From contig CBDHCM010000006.1 in assembly GCA_965261105.1 (NCBI GenBank), positions 2,604,001-2,668,000 on the forward strand: 64,000 bases of DNA, written 5' to 3'. Made by a program: the position numbers and the translations under genes. The notes beneath the pieces were generated by a model. That model was not told where the DNA came from. It worked only from the letters and a program-made list of their open reading frames with translations, and did not search any database. The stretch is from Aldehydirespirator sp965261105. Its GTDB lineage: Bacteria > Actinomycetota > Acidimicrobiia > Acidimicrobiales > Aldehydirespiratoraceae. Position 1 is the stretch's first letter, and every line of letters starts with the position of its first letter. Of this stretch, positions 27,164-35,039 are shown piece by piece.

Positions 27164-28579
27164 TCAGAGGCGGGCTCGGGCCGCGTGCAGCCGGCGCAGA
27201 GTCTCGCTCTTTCCCAGCAGGCGCATCGGCTCCCAGAGGGGCAGTCCGGCGCCGGTACCGGTGAGCGCCACCCGGACCGGGGGCTGGGACCGCACCCGCG
27301 CCCCGGTGCTCTCGGTCAGCTCGTCACCGACGCCCATGACTATCGACTCGAGCCTCTGTGGAGAGGTGAAGTCGTCGCCGGCTAGGCGGGTCTCCACGGC
27401 CTCCAGCACCTGCGCGGCAGCCCGACCCTTGACCATCGCCTTGTTCCAGGCCCGCTCGTCGTAGCTGACTTCGGGGCACAGGATCCAGTCGATCCATCCG
27501 GCGGCCTCGCCGAGCCTCACGATCCGCTGCTGGATCTCACCGGCGAGCACCCGAACCTTGTCGCGGTCGTAGCGCTCAGGGGGCCACGGAGCGTCCGGGC
27601 CACTCAGGAACGGCTCGGCCCGGGCCGCGAACTGCTCGATGGTGAGCGCCTTGATGTGGGCGGAGTTGATGTGGTCGAGACGGGCCGGGTCGAAGAACGC
27701 CGGGGCCGGCTTGACTGCGTCGAGCTCGAACAGCGCGACGATCTCGTCCAGCGGGCGGATCTCCACCTCGTCGGGGGGACCCCATCCGAGCAGCGCGAGG
27801 TAGTTGACCATGGCCTCGGGCAGGTAGCCCCGGCGGCGGTAGTCGTCGAGGGCGACGTCGTCGCGCCGCTTGGCCAGCTTCTGGCGCTTGGCGTTGACCA
27901 GCAGCGGCAGGTGCGCGTACGCGGGCGGCGCGCCGAAGCCGAGGGCCTGCCAGAGCAGCTGCACTCGCGGGGTGGTGTTGAGCAGGTCCTCGCCCCGGAT
28001 CACGTGGGTGATTCCCATGTCGTGGTCGTCCACCGCGTTGGCCAGATGGAACGTGGGCGATCCGTCGCCTCGCCGGATCACGAAGTCCTCAAGCGAATCG
28101 TTCGGGAAGCTCACCCGCCCCCGCACGATGTCGTCCACCACGGTGGTGCCGTCGTCGGGGCATCGGAATCGCACCACCACGCCCGGCCCGTCGGTCACGT
28201 CGCGGTCGCGGGACCAGCCGTGGTAGCCGGCGGGAAGCCCGGCCGCGGCGCAACGCTCTTCGATCTCGGCCCGGGTCAGGTCGCAGCAGTAGGCCGCGCC
28301 GCCGGCCACCAGTTGCTCGACGGCCGCGGAGTGCAGGCCGCGGCGCTCGGACTGGAAGTGGGGGCCCGAGTCCCAGTCGAGGCCCAACCATCGCAGCGGC
28401 TCGATGATGGCGTCCACGTAGGCCTGGGTCTTGAGCGAGGCGTCGGTGTCCTCCACCCGCAGCACCATCTCGCCGCCGTGATGCCGGGCGAACAGCCAGT
28501 TGAACAGCGCCGTCCGCGCGCTGCCCACATGCAGGAACCCCGTCGGCGCGGGCGCGAACCTAACCCTGGGCGTGCTCAT
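27164..28579 (-). CDS. gltX: glutamate--tRNA ligase
   Basis: Class I aminoacyl-tRNA synthetase charging tRNA-Glu (471 aa). The HIGH-type motif is in APAPTGFLHVGSARTAL. The Glu-recognition region is LRVEDTDASL. The KMSKS-type loop, around residues 232-238, reads KLAKR, with Ala at the usual Ser. The C terminus has the anticodon-binding helical domain. The ATG at 28579 follows a TATGCT -10 by 6 nt, so the mRNA is probably leaderless. An upstream in-frame ATG would add residues unlike the family. Confidence 0.96.
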   Translation of the reverse strand: MSTPRVRFAPAPTGFLHVGSARTALFNWLFARHHGGEMVLRVEDTDASLKTQAYVDAIIEPLRWLGLDWDSGPHFQSERRGLHSAAVEQLVAGGAAYCCDLTRAEIEERCAAAGLPAGYHGWSRDRDVTDGPGVVVRFRCPDDGTTVVDDIVRGRVSFPNDSLEDFVIRRGDGSPTFHLANAVDDHDMGITHVIRGEDLLNTTPRVQLLWQALGFGAPPAYAHLPLLVNAKRQKLAKRRDDVALDDYRRRGYLPEAMVNYLALLGWGPPDEVEIRPLDEIVALFELDAVKPAPAFFDPARLDHINSAHIKALTIEQFAARAEPFLSGPDAPWPPERYDRDKVRVLAGEIQQRIVRLGEAAGWIDWILCPEVSYDERAWNKAMVKGRAAAQVLEAVETRLAGDDFTSPQRLESIVMGVGDELTESTGARVRSQPPVRVALTGTGAGLPLWEPMRLLGKSETLRRLHAARARL

Positions 28580-28585
28580 CAGCCG

Positions 28586-28591
28586 AGCATA
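28586..28591 (-). promoter_or_regulatory. -10 element of a leaderless gltX promoter
   Basis: TATGCT on the minus strand, 6 nt before the gltX ATG; no ribosome-binding sequence is present. Confidence 0.55.
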
Positions 28592-28662
28592 CGCAGCCCG
28601 CCGCCGACGGGGCGATGCGAGCCGAGTCACCGACCATCTTCCGCAATTCAGACACTCAGAGT

Positions 28663-28777
28663 CCTGGAATCGCTACATCCTACTGTTGCAGAACGCCGAT
28701 CACCTTCATTGCAGAACGCTGGTAGCCAGTATTGCAGAACGCCGGTTATCAGCGTTGTGGAACGCTGGTCGCCAACG
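28663..28777. repeat. 23-bp tandem repeat array (five units) upstream of the DUF4143 ATPase
   Basis: The core TTGCAGAACGC starts at 28686, 28709 and 28732, with TTGTGGAACGC at 28755 and a weaker match at 28663. The spacing is exactly 23 bp throughout. Units carry a small inverted repeat such as CTGGTAGCCAG after the core. The array ends just before the TACCCT -10 element of the downstream gene. There are no spacers, so it is not CRISPR. It could be an iteron-like or operator array. Confidence 0.9.
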
Positions 28778-28778
28778 G

Positions 28779-28784
28779 TACCCT
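28779..28784 (+). promoter_or_regulatory. -10 element of the leaderless DUF4143 gene
   Basis: TACCCT ends 6 nt before the GTG at 28791, immediately after the 23-bp repeat array. Any protein binding the array would lie over the -35 region. Confidence 0.5.
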
Positions 28785-28790
28785 GCACCC

Positions 28791-30044
28791 GTGGAATACC
28801 GGGCCAGGATCGTCGACGGCCTTCTCGCCGCCCGGCTGCGGGCAGTTCCGACGGTGGTCATCGATGGGGCCCGAGGATCGGGCAAGACGGCCTCCGCCCG
28901 GCAGCAGGCCCGCAGCGAGGTGCGCTTCGACGTTGACAGCCACGCACGCGCGCTCGCCGAACTCGACGCCGCAGCCGTCATCGAAGGCCCCGAGCCCAGG
29001 CTCTTCGACGAATGGCAGCACGCACCGGCCATTTGGAACCATATTCGCCGGGCCGGCGACGAGGGACGCCGACCGGGTCGCTTCATCCTCACCGGGTCGG
29101 CCGTACCCGTCGACGACACGACGCGGCACACCGGGGCCGGGCGCATCTCCAGGATCCGACTCCGGCCCATGACGCTATTCGAAACGGGTCACTCCAACGG
29201 CGTCGCCTCCATGCGCGGGCTGCTGTCCGCGAGCCGTGTGGCGGGCCCTGCCGGCGAGGCGAGCCTCTCCGCTGTGACCGAGGCGCTGTGCCGGGGCGGA
29301 TGGCCGGCCAATCTCGACACCAGCATCGTCGCCGCCCAGCAGTACGTGCGTGACTATCTCGACGAGGTCCAACGCGCCGATGCGGGCCATCCCGGCGGGC
29401 GCAGGCGCGATCCCGTCGGGGTGCGGCGGCTGCTGCGGTCACTAGCGCGCAACACCGCCACCGAAGCCTCGCACTCGACGCTGGCCGGCGACGCTGGCGG
29501 GGAGCGCCCGCTGCACCGCGACACCGTCCGCGCCTACATCGACGCCCTCGAACGGGTGTTCGTGGTCGAGGATCAGCCGGCATGGTCGGCCCGGCTGCGA
29601 TCCCGATCGAGGCTGAGGCGGGCCGGCAAGCGCCACTTCGTCGATCCGTCCTTGGCGGTTGCGGCGCTGCGGGCCGGGCCGCAGCGCCTCGAGCGGGACT
29701 TGGAACTCCTAGGGCTGCTGTTCGAGTCGCTCGTGCTGCGCGATCTGCGGGTGTACGCGGGCGCGCACGACGGCGAGGTCTACCACTACCGGGACAACAC
29801 CGGGTTGGAGGTGGACGCAGTGGTGGAGACCGCCGCCGGGGAATGGCTCGCTGCGGAGGCGAAGCTCGGAGGGGACAAGGCCATCGACACCGCGGCCCGC
29901 AACCTGCTCAAGCTGCGCTCGAGGGTCGACACCGCCGCTGTGGGCGAGCCGTCGAAGCTCATCGTCGTCACCGCCGTCGGCAGCTATTGCTACGACCGTC
30001 CCGACGGCGTAGCGGTCGTGCCAATCACCGCGCTCGGACCCTGA
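28791..30044 (+). CDS. AAA_14 / DUF4143 family ATPase
   Basis: 417 aa from GTG at 28791; the frame is open further upstream, but there it only reads the repeat array. The N-terminal AAA_14 domain has Walker A GARGSGKT (26-33) and a Walker B region around RLFDEWQ. The C-terminal DUF4143 part ends with a nuclease-like pattern LEVDAVV...AEAKLGG (E-V-D and E-A-K, as in PD-(D/E)XK folds). Members are widespread, patchily distributed ATPases of unknown cellular role, commonly on mobile or variable loci. It is flanked by housekeeping genes, and the dedicated repeat array suggests self-contained regulation. Confidence 0.9.
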   Translation: MEYRARIVDGLLAARLRAVPTVVIDGARGSGKTASARQQARSEVRFDVDSHARALAELDAAAVIEGPEPRLFDEWQHAPAIWNHIRRAGDEGRRPGRFILTGSAVPVDDTTRHTGAGRISRIRLRPMTLFETGHSNGVASMRGLLSASRVAGPAGEASLSAVTEALCRGGWPANLDTSIVAAQQYVRDYLDEVQRADAGHPGGRRRDPVGVRRLLRSLARNTATEASHSTLAGDAGGERPLHRDTVRAYIDALERVFVVEDQPAWSARLRSRSRLRRAGKRHFVDPSLAVAALRAGPQRLERDLELLGLLFESLVLRDLRVYAGAHDGEVYHYRDNTGLEVDAVVETAAGEWLAAEAKLGGDKAIDTAARNLLKLRSRVDTAAVGEPSKLIVVTAVGSYCYDRPDGVAVVPITALGP

Positions 30045-30059
30045 CACACCGCGCCCTGC

Positions 30060-30065
30060 TAGCGT
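30060..30065 (+). promoter_or_regulatory. possible -10 element for the RDD gene
   Basis: TAGCGT lies about 38 bp upstream of the GTG start, leaving room for a leader with the GGGAG ribosome-binding sequence. Confidence 0.3.
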
Positions 30066-30102
30066 CGGTCTAACCGCAATTCCTCGCAGCAGGGAGTTCC
30101 TT

Positions 30103-30609
30103 GTGTCCGACATGCCCCCGCCCCCTCCCGACGACTCGGGCTGGTCGCCTGAGCCTCCGCCCCCGCCACCGGGTCCGTCTGGCCCTGGAGGTGCACCCCC
30201 TGCCGGATTCGCCGCTCTGGGCACCGGCGAGACCGTGCAGCTGGCAACCCCCGGCGGCCGCCTCGGAGCCAGGATCATCGACATAATCATCGTCATCGTC
30301 ATCAGCTTCATCGCAGAGTTCATCGAGCCCTACGTCGTCCCATTCGTGGCCGTCGCGGCCTACGAGATCATGTTCGTCGCCCTAAGGGGAAAGACCCCCG
30401 GCAAGATGGCGACAAGCATCAGGATCGTCAGGGCCGACAACGGAGGCCTACCCGGCTGGGGCGTCTCAGCCGGGCGCTGGGTCATACCACTCATCGGGTA
30501 CGTCCTGGCGATCATCCCGGGCCTGCTGATCCATGCCTCGCTGCTGTGGGATGACCGCCGGCAGGGCTGGCACGACAAGGCCGTGAAGACGCTCGTCGTC
30601 AAGGCCTGA
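30103..30609 (+). CDS. RDD family membrane protein
   Basis: 168 aa. A Pro-rich cytoplasmic N terminus of about 45 residues precedes the RDD domain. RLGARIIDIIIV carries the Arg/Asp signature in its first TM helix, followed by a second helix, ALRGKTPGKMATSIRIV, and two more hydrophobic stretches, ending DDRRQGWHDKAVKTLVV. RDD proteins are small multi-TM proteins of mostly unknown function, some linked to ion transport. The GTG start has GGGAG upstream. It is convergent with the next gene. Confidence 0.92.
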   Translation: MSDMPPPPPDDSGWSPEPPPPPPGPSGPGGAPPAGFAALGTGETVQLATPGGRLGARIIDIIIVIVISFIAEFIEPYVVPFVAVAAYEIMFVALRGKTPGKMATSIRIVRADNGGLPGWGVSAGRWVIPLIGYVLAIIPGLLIHASLLWDDRRQGWHDKAVKTLVVKA

Positions 30610-30649
30610 CGCACGGCTGGGCGACACATCGGGTGCTAGAATAAGTTGT

Positions 30650-31168
30650 TTAGAGTCCTAGCGGGGCGCGCCAGTCCGTGGAGCAGGTTTCGGCGACCGC
30701 GGCCGGGGTATTGCGCAGCGTCTCGGTAGGAACCAGCTCCGCTAGGCGCAGCTTGACATGGTAGCCGTGGTGGCCGGCCGCGCCGGCGAAGCGGGCCCGG
30801 CGCCAGGACACCAGAGCGGCTTCGGCGTCGATCAGGAAGCCGAACAGCCCCAGAGCCAGCCGCAGGTCGTGCATCACGGGCGCGCGGCCGAACAGCGAGG
30901 CCCGGCGAAGCGCCACCGAACAGCATCCAGCCAGCGCGTCGTCCTCGCGCTCGCCCGCCGCCAGGACGAGCCGGCCGGCGAAGCGCTGCGCCAGCTTGAG
31001 CGCGTAGCCCTGGTCGGGGCCCTGGTGGCCCATCCCCGGGCCGGCCGTGGACTCGCCGCCCACAACCTCGCCGGGCCGGTCGGCCGTCCAGGGATCGTCC
31101 CGCCGGGGCGGAGACCGGTAGATGGACGGAGCCCTGGCCGTGGCGGGAACGTAGGACGGGGCAGCCAC
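30650..31168 (-). CDS. conserved actinobacterial hypothetical protein
   Basis: 172 aa from GTG at 31168. TACGCT lies 8 nt upstream, so the mRNA may be leaderless. It contains SPPRRDDPWTADRPGEV, GHQGPDQGYALKLAQRFA and FGRAPVMHDLRLAL, which I recall from conserved unannotated proteins of Acidimicrobiia and related actinobacteria. No signal peptide or TM is seen. A longer frame upstream is a shadow of cimA. It is encoded after cimA in the same direction, so it may share that transcript. Function unknown. Confidence 0.8.
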   Translation of the reverse strand: MAAPSYVPATARAPSIYRSPPRRDDPWTADRPGEVVGGESTAGPGMGHQGPDQGYALKLAQRFAGRLVLAAGEREDDALAGCCSVALRRASLFGRAPVMHDLRLALGLFGFLIDAEAALVSWRRARFAGAAGHHGYHVKLRLAELVPTETLRNTPAAVAETCSTDWRAPLGL

Positions 31169-31209
31169 GGTGCGACAGCGTAGGCGCCGCCGGGTCCGTT
31201 TGGGAGCCC

Positions 31210-31242
31210 TGCGGACAGGTGTCCCATCCGCTCGGCCGCTCA
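31210..31242. repeat. partial copy of the dispersed element at the cimA stop
   Basis: GCGGACAGGTG and CATCCGCTCGGCC, both modules of the 150-bp unit, lie next to each other in an order different from the tandem array. The end module reaches the cimA stop codon. Confidence 0.6.
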
Positions 31243-32853
31243 GTCGTCGGCGTGGAGCAGGCCGTACACCACAGAGTCGGCCAGAGCCTGCCAGGACGCC
31301 TCGATGATGTTCTCCGACACGCCGATGGTGGTCCACACCCGGCGGCGGTCGGTGGAGTCGACCAGCACCCGGGTCACCGCGCCCGTCCCCTTCTGGGTGT
31401 CGAGCACCCGGACCTTGAAGTCGGTGAGCGAGATGTTCTCCAGCGCGGGGTAGAGATCGGCCAGGGCGTTGCGCAGCGCGGTGTCCAGGGCGTTGACCGG
31501 GCCGTTGCCCTCCCCCACGGCCACACGGCGCTCGCCGCCGACCCACAGCTTCACGGTGGCCTCGGTGTCGACCTCGACCGAGACGTCGTTCCAGGCCCGG
31601 GCGCCCGTGCCCGAGCGGTGGTCCAGCGACACCCGGAACGACTCCAGCCTGAAGTAGTCCTGCTCCCAGCCGGCCGCGCCCCGCATCAGCAGCTCCAGGG
31701 AGGCGTCGGCGGCCTCGAAGTGGTACCCGGCGTGCTCAAGCCGCTTGAGGGTGTCGATCACATCGCCCAGCACCCGCCCGTCGATGTCCAAACCGAGGTC
31801 GGCGGCCCGCATCTCCAGCGTCGAGCGTCCCGCCATCTCCGACACCAGCACCCGGGTGCCGTTGCCGACCAGCTCGGGCGGCACGTGCTCGTAGGCGTCG
31901 GGACGGCGGCTGAGGGCGCTGGCGTGCAGCCCGGCCTTGTGGGCGAAGGCGCTGGCGCCGACGTAGGGCTGCTGGGGGTTCAAGGGCAGGTTGACCAGCT
32001 CGGCCACATGGTGCGACACCGAGGTGAGCAACTGCAGGCGGCCCTCGGGCAGCGCCCGCATGCCCATCTTCATCTCGAGGTTGGCGATGATCGGCACCAG
32101 GTCGCAGTTGCCGACACGCTCGCCGTAGCCGTTGATGGTGCCCTGCACATGCCCCGCCCCGGCCCGCACCGCGGCCAGCGCGTTGGCCACCCCGCAGCCG
32201 GTGTCGTTGTGCAGGTGGATGCCGACGTCGCAGTCCACGTAGGCCACCACGGCCGCCACCGCCTCTGAGATGTCGGTGGGCAGGGTGCCGCCGTTGGTGT
32301 CGCACAGCACCACCGTCGAGGCGCCCGAGGAGGCCGCGGCCTCCAGCACCCGCAGGCTGAACTCGGGATTGTTGCGATAGCCGTCGAAGAAGTGCTCGGC
32401 GTCGAAGAGCACCCGCTTGCCCGCCGCCACCAGGAACTCCACCGAGTCGGCCACCATGGCCACCCCCTCATCGAGGCTGGTCTGCAGCGCCTCGGTGACG
32501 TGGTAGTCCCAGCACTTGCCGACGATGCAAACCGCCGACGTTCCCGCCGCGGCCAGATTGGCCAGCACCTGGTCGGAGTCCACCCTTCCCCTGGCCCGGC
32601 GGGTGGAGCCGAAGGCGACCAACTCGCTGACCTTCAGGTCGAGCTCGGTGCGAGCCCTCGCGAAGAACTCGTCGTCCTTGGGGTTGGCGCCGGGCCAGCC
32701 CCCCTCGATGTATGCGACCCCGAGACGATCAAGCTGCTCGGCGATGCGCAGCTTGTCGTCAACGGTGAGCGAGATGCCCTCAAGCTGGGTGCCGTCTCGC
32801 AGGGTGGTGTCGTAGATCTCTACGGCGGGCCGCTCACCGCTACTCATGGACAC
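31240..32853 (-). CDS. cimA: (R)-citramalate synthase
   Basis: Condenses pyruvate and acetyl-CoA to citramalate for threonine-independent isoleucine synthesis. The 537-aa product has the HMGL-like TIM barrel: YDTTLRDGTQLEG, GGWPGANPKDDEFF, HLHNDTGCGVANALAAV and INGYGERVGNCDL. A C-terminal LeuA-type allosteric domain carries the feedback site. The length and the EGISLTVDDKL segment favour CimA over LeuA. It is the last gene of leuB-ilvE-cimA and overlaps ilvE by 10 bp. The stop codon abuts a dispersed repeat fragment. Confidence 0.93.
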   Translation of the reverse strand: MSMSSGERPAVEIYDTTLRDGTQLEGISLTVDDKLRIAEQLDRLGVAYIEGGWPGANPKDDEFFARARTELDLKVSELVAFGSTRRARGRVDSDQVLANLAAAGTSAVCIVGKCWDYHVTEALQTSLDEGVAMVADSVEFLVAAGKRVLFDAEHFFDGYRNNPEFSLRVLEAAASSGASTVVLCDTNGGTLPTDISEAVAAVVAYVDCDVGIHLHNDTGCGVANALAAVRAGAGHVQGTINGYGERVGNCDLVPIIANLEMKMGMRALPEGRLQLLTSVSHHVAELVNLPLNPQQPYVGASAFAHKAGLHASALSRRPDAYEHVPPELVGNGTRVLVSEMAGRSTLEMRAADLGLDIDGRVLGDVIDTLKRLEHAGYHFEAADASLELLMRGAAGWEQDYFRLESFRVSLDHRSGTGARAWNDVSVEVDTEATVKLWVGGERRVAVGEGNGPVNALDTALRNALADLYPALENISLTDFKVRVLDTQKGTGAVTRVLVDSTDRRRVWTTIGVSENIIEASWQALADSVVYGLLHADD

Positions 32854-33800
32854 AACCGCCCCGCCCCGAGCGCGCCCCCCTGCTCATGGACGTACTCGTT
32901 CCAGATCTTGTAGCGGTCGGTGCGGCCCCGCACCGCGTCGGCGTAGGCCTCCGCTATGGCCAGCGTGCGGGGTCCGGGACACTCCAGCGCCCGGTCGTCC
33001 ACCGAGTTGACCGCGCTCACCTCGGCCGCGGTTCCGCAAACGAAGACCTCTTGCGCGATGTACAGGTCGCTGCGGGCCAGGTCGCCGACCACCGCGTCGA
33101 TGCCTATGTCGCGGGCGATGGTGATCACCGAATGCTGCGTGATCCCGGGCAGTGCGCCCGACGACAGCGGCGGCGTCACCAGCACCTCGGGGGCGCCCGC
33201 GAAGATGTTCTCCCCGCTGCACTCCGACACCAACCCGGCCGGGTTGAGCATGATGGCCTCGTCGTATCCGGCCCTCAGCGCCTCCATCTTGGCCAGGGTC
33301 GAGTTGGCGTAGTTGCCGGTGGTCTTGGAGGCGGGGGGCATGATGTTGTGGTCGTGGCGGGCCCACGACGAGATCTTCAAGCGCACGCCCTTGGTGAGGG
33401 CGTCGTCGCCCAGGTACGCGCCCCACGGCCAAACCGCGATGGCGATCTCGGTGACGCAGGCGGCGGTGGAGAGGCCTATCTCGCCGTAGCCGTAGTAGGC
33501 GATGGGGCGCACATAGCACTCGGGCAGCCCGCTGTCGCGCACCACGAGCTTGCAGGCATCCACGATCTCGGGCACCGAGTACGGCATCGGCATGTTGAGG
33601 ATCTTGGCCGAGTTGTAGAGGCGCTGGATGTGGTCCGTGAGGCGGAACACGGCCGGCCCGTCGTCGGTCGCGTACGCCCGGATCCCCTCGAACACGCCGG
33701 TGCCGTAGTGCAGCGAATGGGACAGCACGTGGATCTTGGCGTCCTCCCACGGCACAAGCTCGCCGTTCATCCAGATGTGCTTGGTGGGCGTGAAGGGCAT
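32844..33800 (-). CDS. ilvE: branched-chain amino acid aminotransferase
   Basis: PLP fold-type IV transaminase for Leu, Ile and Val (318 aa). Recognisable segments are IWMNGELVPWEDAKIHVLSH, the substrate-loop GTGVFEGIRAY, an Arg in YVRPIAYYGYG and the PLP region EAIMLNPAGLVSECSGENIF. ATG at 33800 is chosen since the frame upstream lacks homology. GGAAGG lies about 10 nt upstream. It lies between leuB and cimA, with which it forms a biosynthetic unit. Confidence 0.94.
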   Translation of the reverse strand: MPFTPTKHIWMNGELVPWEDAKIHVLSHSLHYGTGVFEGIRAYATDDGPAVFRLTDHIQRLYNSAKILNMPMPYSVPEIVDACKLVVRDSGLPECYVRPIAYYGYGEIGLSTAACVTEIAIAVWPWGAYLGDDALTKGVRLKISSWARHDHNIMPPASKTTGNYANSTLAKMEALRAGYDEAIMLNPAGLVSECSGENIFAGAPEVLVTPPLSSGALPGITQHSVITIARDIGIDAVVGDLARSDLYIAQEVFVCGTAAEVSAVNSVDDRALECPGPRTLAIAEAYADAVRGRTDRYKIWNEYVHEQGGALGAGRLCP

Positions 33801-33858
33801 GATTCGGATTGGCCTTCCGTGAATAACTCTTCTGGGTATCCGTCTCGGTCTGCGGCTG

Positions 33859-34863
33859 CTAGTCGCCGAGGCGAGCCACGATGGCATCGCCTGTCTCGCT
33901 GGTCGTCCCGGTGAGGGACTCGGGCCGGTCGCTGGTCGTCCCGGTGAGGGACTCGGGCCGGTCGCAGGCCTTGCGGATGCGTTCCGCGGCCTCGCCCTCG
34001 CCGAGGTGGTCCAACATCATCGCGCCCGACAGCACCGCCGCGACGGGATTGGCCCGCCCCGTGCCCACGATGTCGGGCGCCGAGCCGTGGACCGGCTCGA
34101 ACATGGACACCCGGCCGGGGTGCAGGTTGGCCGTCGGGGCCCGACCGATCCCGCCCGACACCGCGCCGCCGAGATCGGTGAGGATGTCGCCGAAGAGGTT
34201 GTCGGTGACGATCACGTCATACCGGGCGGGATCCTCCACGAAATAGATGCACGCCGCGTCGACATGGTTGTAGGCCGTCTCCACGTGGGGGTAATCGGCC
34301 GCGACCACCTTGAAGGTGCGGTCCCACAGGTCGCCCGAGAAGGTCAACACGTTGGTCTTGTGGACCAGGGTCAGGTGCCGGCGCCTGGTCGTGGCCAGAT
34401 CGAAGGCGTAGCGCACGGCCCGCTCCACGCCGTGGCGGGTGTTCACCGAGCCCTGGGTGGCGATCTCCTGGGGCGTGCCCCGCCTCAGGAAGCCGCCCTC
34501 GCCCGCGTAGGTGCCCTCGGTGTTCTCGCGGATCACCACAAAGTCGTGGCCCGGCGCGGCGAAGGGTCGCAGATTGATGTAGAGGTCCAGCTCGAAGCGC
34601 ATCTTGAGCAGCAGGCCCCGCTCGATGATGCCGGGCGGGACGTCGGGGGTGCCGACCGCGCCCACGTAGATGGCGTCGAGGCCGCGCCACTCCTCCACGG
34701 TCGCTTCGTCGAGCACGGTGCCGTCGCGCAGGTACCGGCCGCCGCCGAGGTCGTAGTCGATCGTGTCGAGCTGCACGCCCGCGGCCGCGATCACCTTCAA
34801 GCCCTCGGCCACCACCTCCGGGCCGATGCCGTCGCCCCCTATCACTCCCACTCGATGTGCCAT
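33859..34863 (-). CDS. leuB: 3-isopropylmalate dehydrogenase
   Basis: Oxidatively decarboxylates 3-isopropylmalate in leucine synthesis (NAD, divalent metal). The 334-aa product has GVIGGDGIGPEV, RENTEGTYAGEGG, VHKTNVL and the GSAPDIVGTGRANP nucleotide site. The C terminus carries an 11-residue tandem repeat (DRPESLTGTTS twice) made by a 33-bp duplication, adding one unit before the final helix. It is the first structural gene after a leader-peptide attenuator, followed by ilvE and cimA. Confidence 0.96.
   Translation of the reverse strand: MAHRVGVIGGDGIGPEVVAEGLKVIAAAGVQLDTIDYDLGGGRYLRDGTVLDEATVEEWRGLDAIYVGAVGTPDVPPGIIERGLLLKMRFELDLYINLRPFAAPGHDFVVIRENTEGTYAGEGGFLRRGTPQEIATQGSVNTRHGVERAVRYAFDLATTRRRHLTLVHKTNVLTFSGDLWDRTFKVVAADYPHVETAYNHVDAACIYFVEDPARYDVIVTDNLFGDILTDLGGAVSGGIGRAPTANLHPGRVSMFEPVHGSAPDIVGTGRANPVAAVLSGAMMLDHLGEGEAAERIRKACDRPESLTGTTSDRPESLTGTTSETGDAIVARLGD
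33898..33963. repeat. 33-bp perfect tandem repeat in the leuB 3' end
   Basis: Units 33898-33930 and 33931-33963 are identical and in frame, so LeuB gains 11 residues near its C terminus without a frameshift. Confidence 0.95.
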
Positions 34864-34910
34864 GACTGATCGCTCGCTTCGCTGGTTGGTGTCGTTTGCG
34901 TGCTGGTCTC

Positions 34911-34971
34911 GAAACGAAGAAACCGCCCACCGGAGTGGACGGTTCTGAGCGCGCGCCGATGGACGCGCGCT
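34911..34971 (-). promoter_or_regulatory. transcription attenuator of leuB-ilvE-cimA
   Basis: Downstream of the leader peptide the minus strand has an 8-bp hairpin (arms 34964-34971 and 34948-34955, loop 8 nt) overlapping the leader stop codon. A 10-bp hairpin (arms 34935-34944 and 34921-34930, loop TCCG, one G-T pair) follows, then a T-rich tract TCTTCGTTTC. The second hairpin looks like an intrinsic terminator. Ribosome stalling on leader Ile/Val/Leu codons would be expected to alter folding of the first hairpin and permit read-through. Confidence 0.75.
34921..34944 (-). terminator. attenuator terminator hairpin
   Basis: AACCGTCCAC and GTGGGCGGTT (minus strand) pair over 10 bp with a tetraloop and are followed by a T-rich run, 58 nt before the leuB start. 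Confidence 0.7.
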
Positions 34972-35002
34972 ACGGAATTACGATGCTGCGCAGGTTCGCC
35001 AC
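34970..35002 (-). CDS. branched-chain amino acid leader peptide
   Basis: GTG at 35000-35002 opens a 10-codon frame, MANLRSIVIP, ending with TAG at 34970-34972. Four of ten residues are Leu, Ile or Val, and the Ile-Val-Ile run sits just before the stop. A TATGCT -10 element (35010-35015) ends 7 nt upstream, so translation would be leaderless, as is common for actinobacterial leader peptides. An in-frame ATG at 35014 would give a 14-residue form but would overlap the -10 element. A terminator-like hairpin follows, so this is a classic attenuator leader. Confidence 0.75.
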   Translation of the reverse strand: MANLRSIVIP

Positions 35003-35009
35003 GGCTCTC

Positions 35010-35015
35010 AGCATA
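35010..35015 (-). promoter_or_regulatory. -10 element for the leu leader transcript
   Basis: TATGCT on the minus strand, 7 nt before the leader peptide GTG and back-to-back with the greA promoter. Confidence 0.5.
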
Positions 35016-35027
35016 CCGCTGGGGCGG

Positions 35028-35033
35028 TAGATT
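35028..35033 (+). promoter_or_regulatory. -10 element of a leaderless greA promoter
   Basis: TAGATT ends 6 nt before the greA ATG at 35040. No ribosome-binding sequence is present. Confidence 0.55.
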
Positions 35034-35039
35034 GGCGCA

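Noticed and set aside
28663..28777. Possible CRISPR array
   Set aside because: Repeats are 23 bp end to end with no unique spacers and no cas genes in the window.
28500..28790. N-terminal extension of the DUF4143 protein
   Set aside because: The open frame reads through gltX antisense and the 23-bp repeats, which are not a multiple of three; the GTG at 28791 has a proper -10 element.
34970..35014. 14-residue leader peptide from ATG at 35014
   Set aside because: This ATG overlaps the TATGCT -10 element; the GTG at 35002, 7 nt downstream of it, fits a leaderless transcript better.
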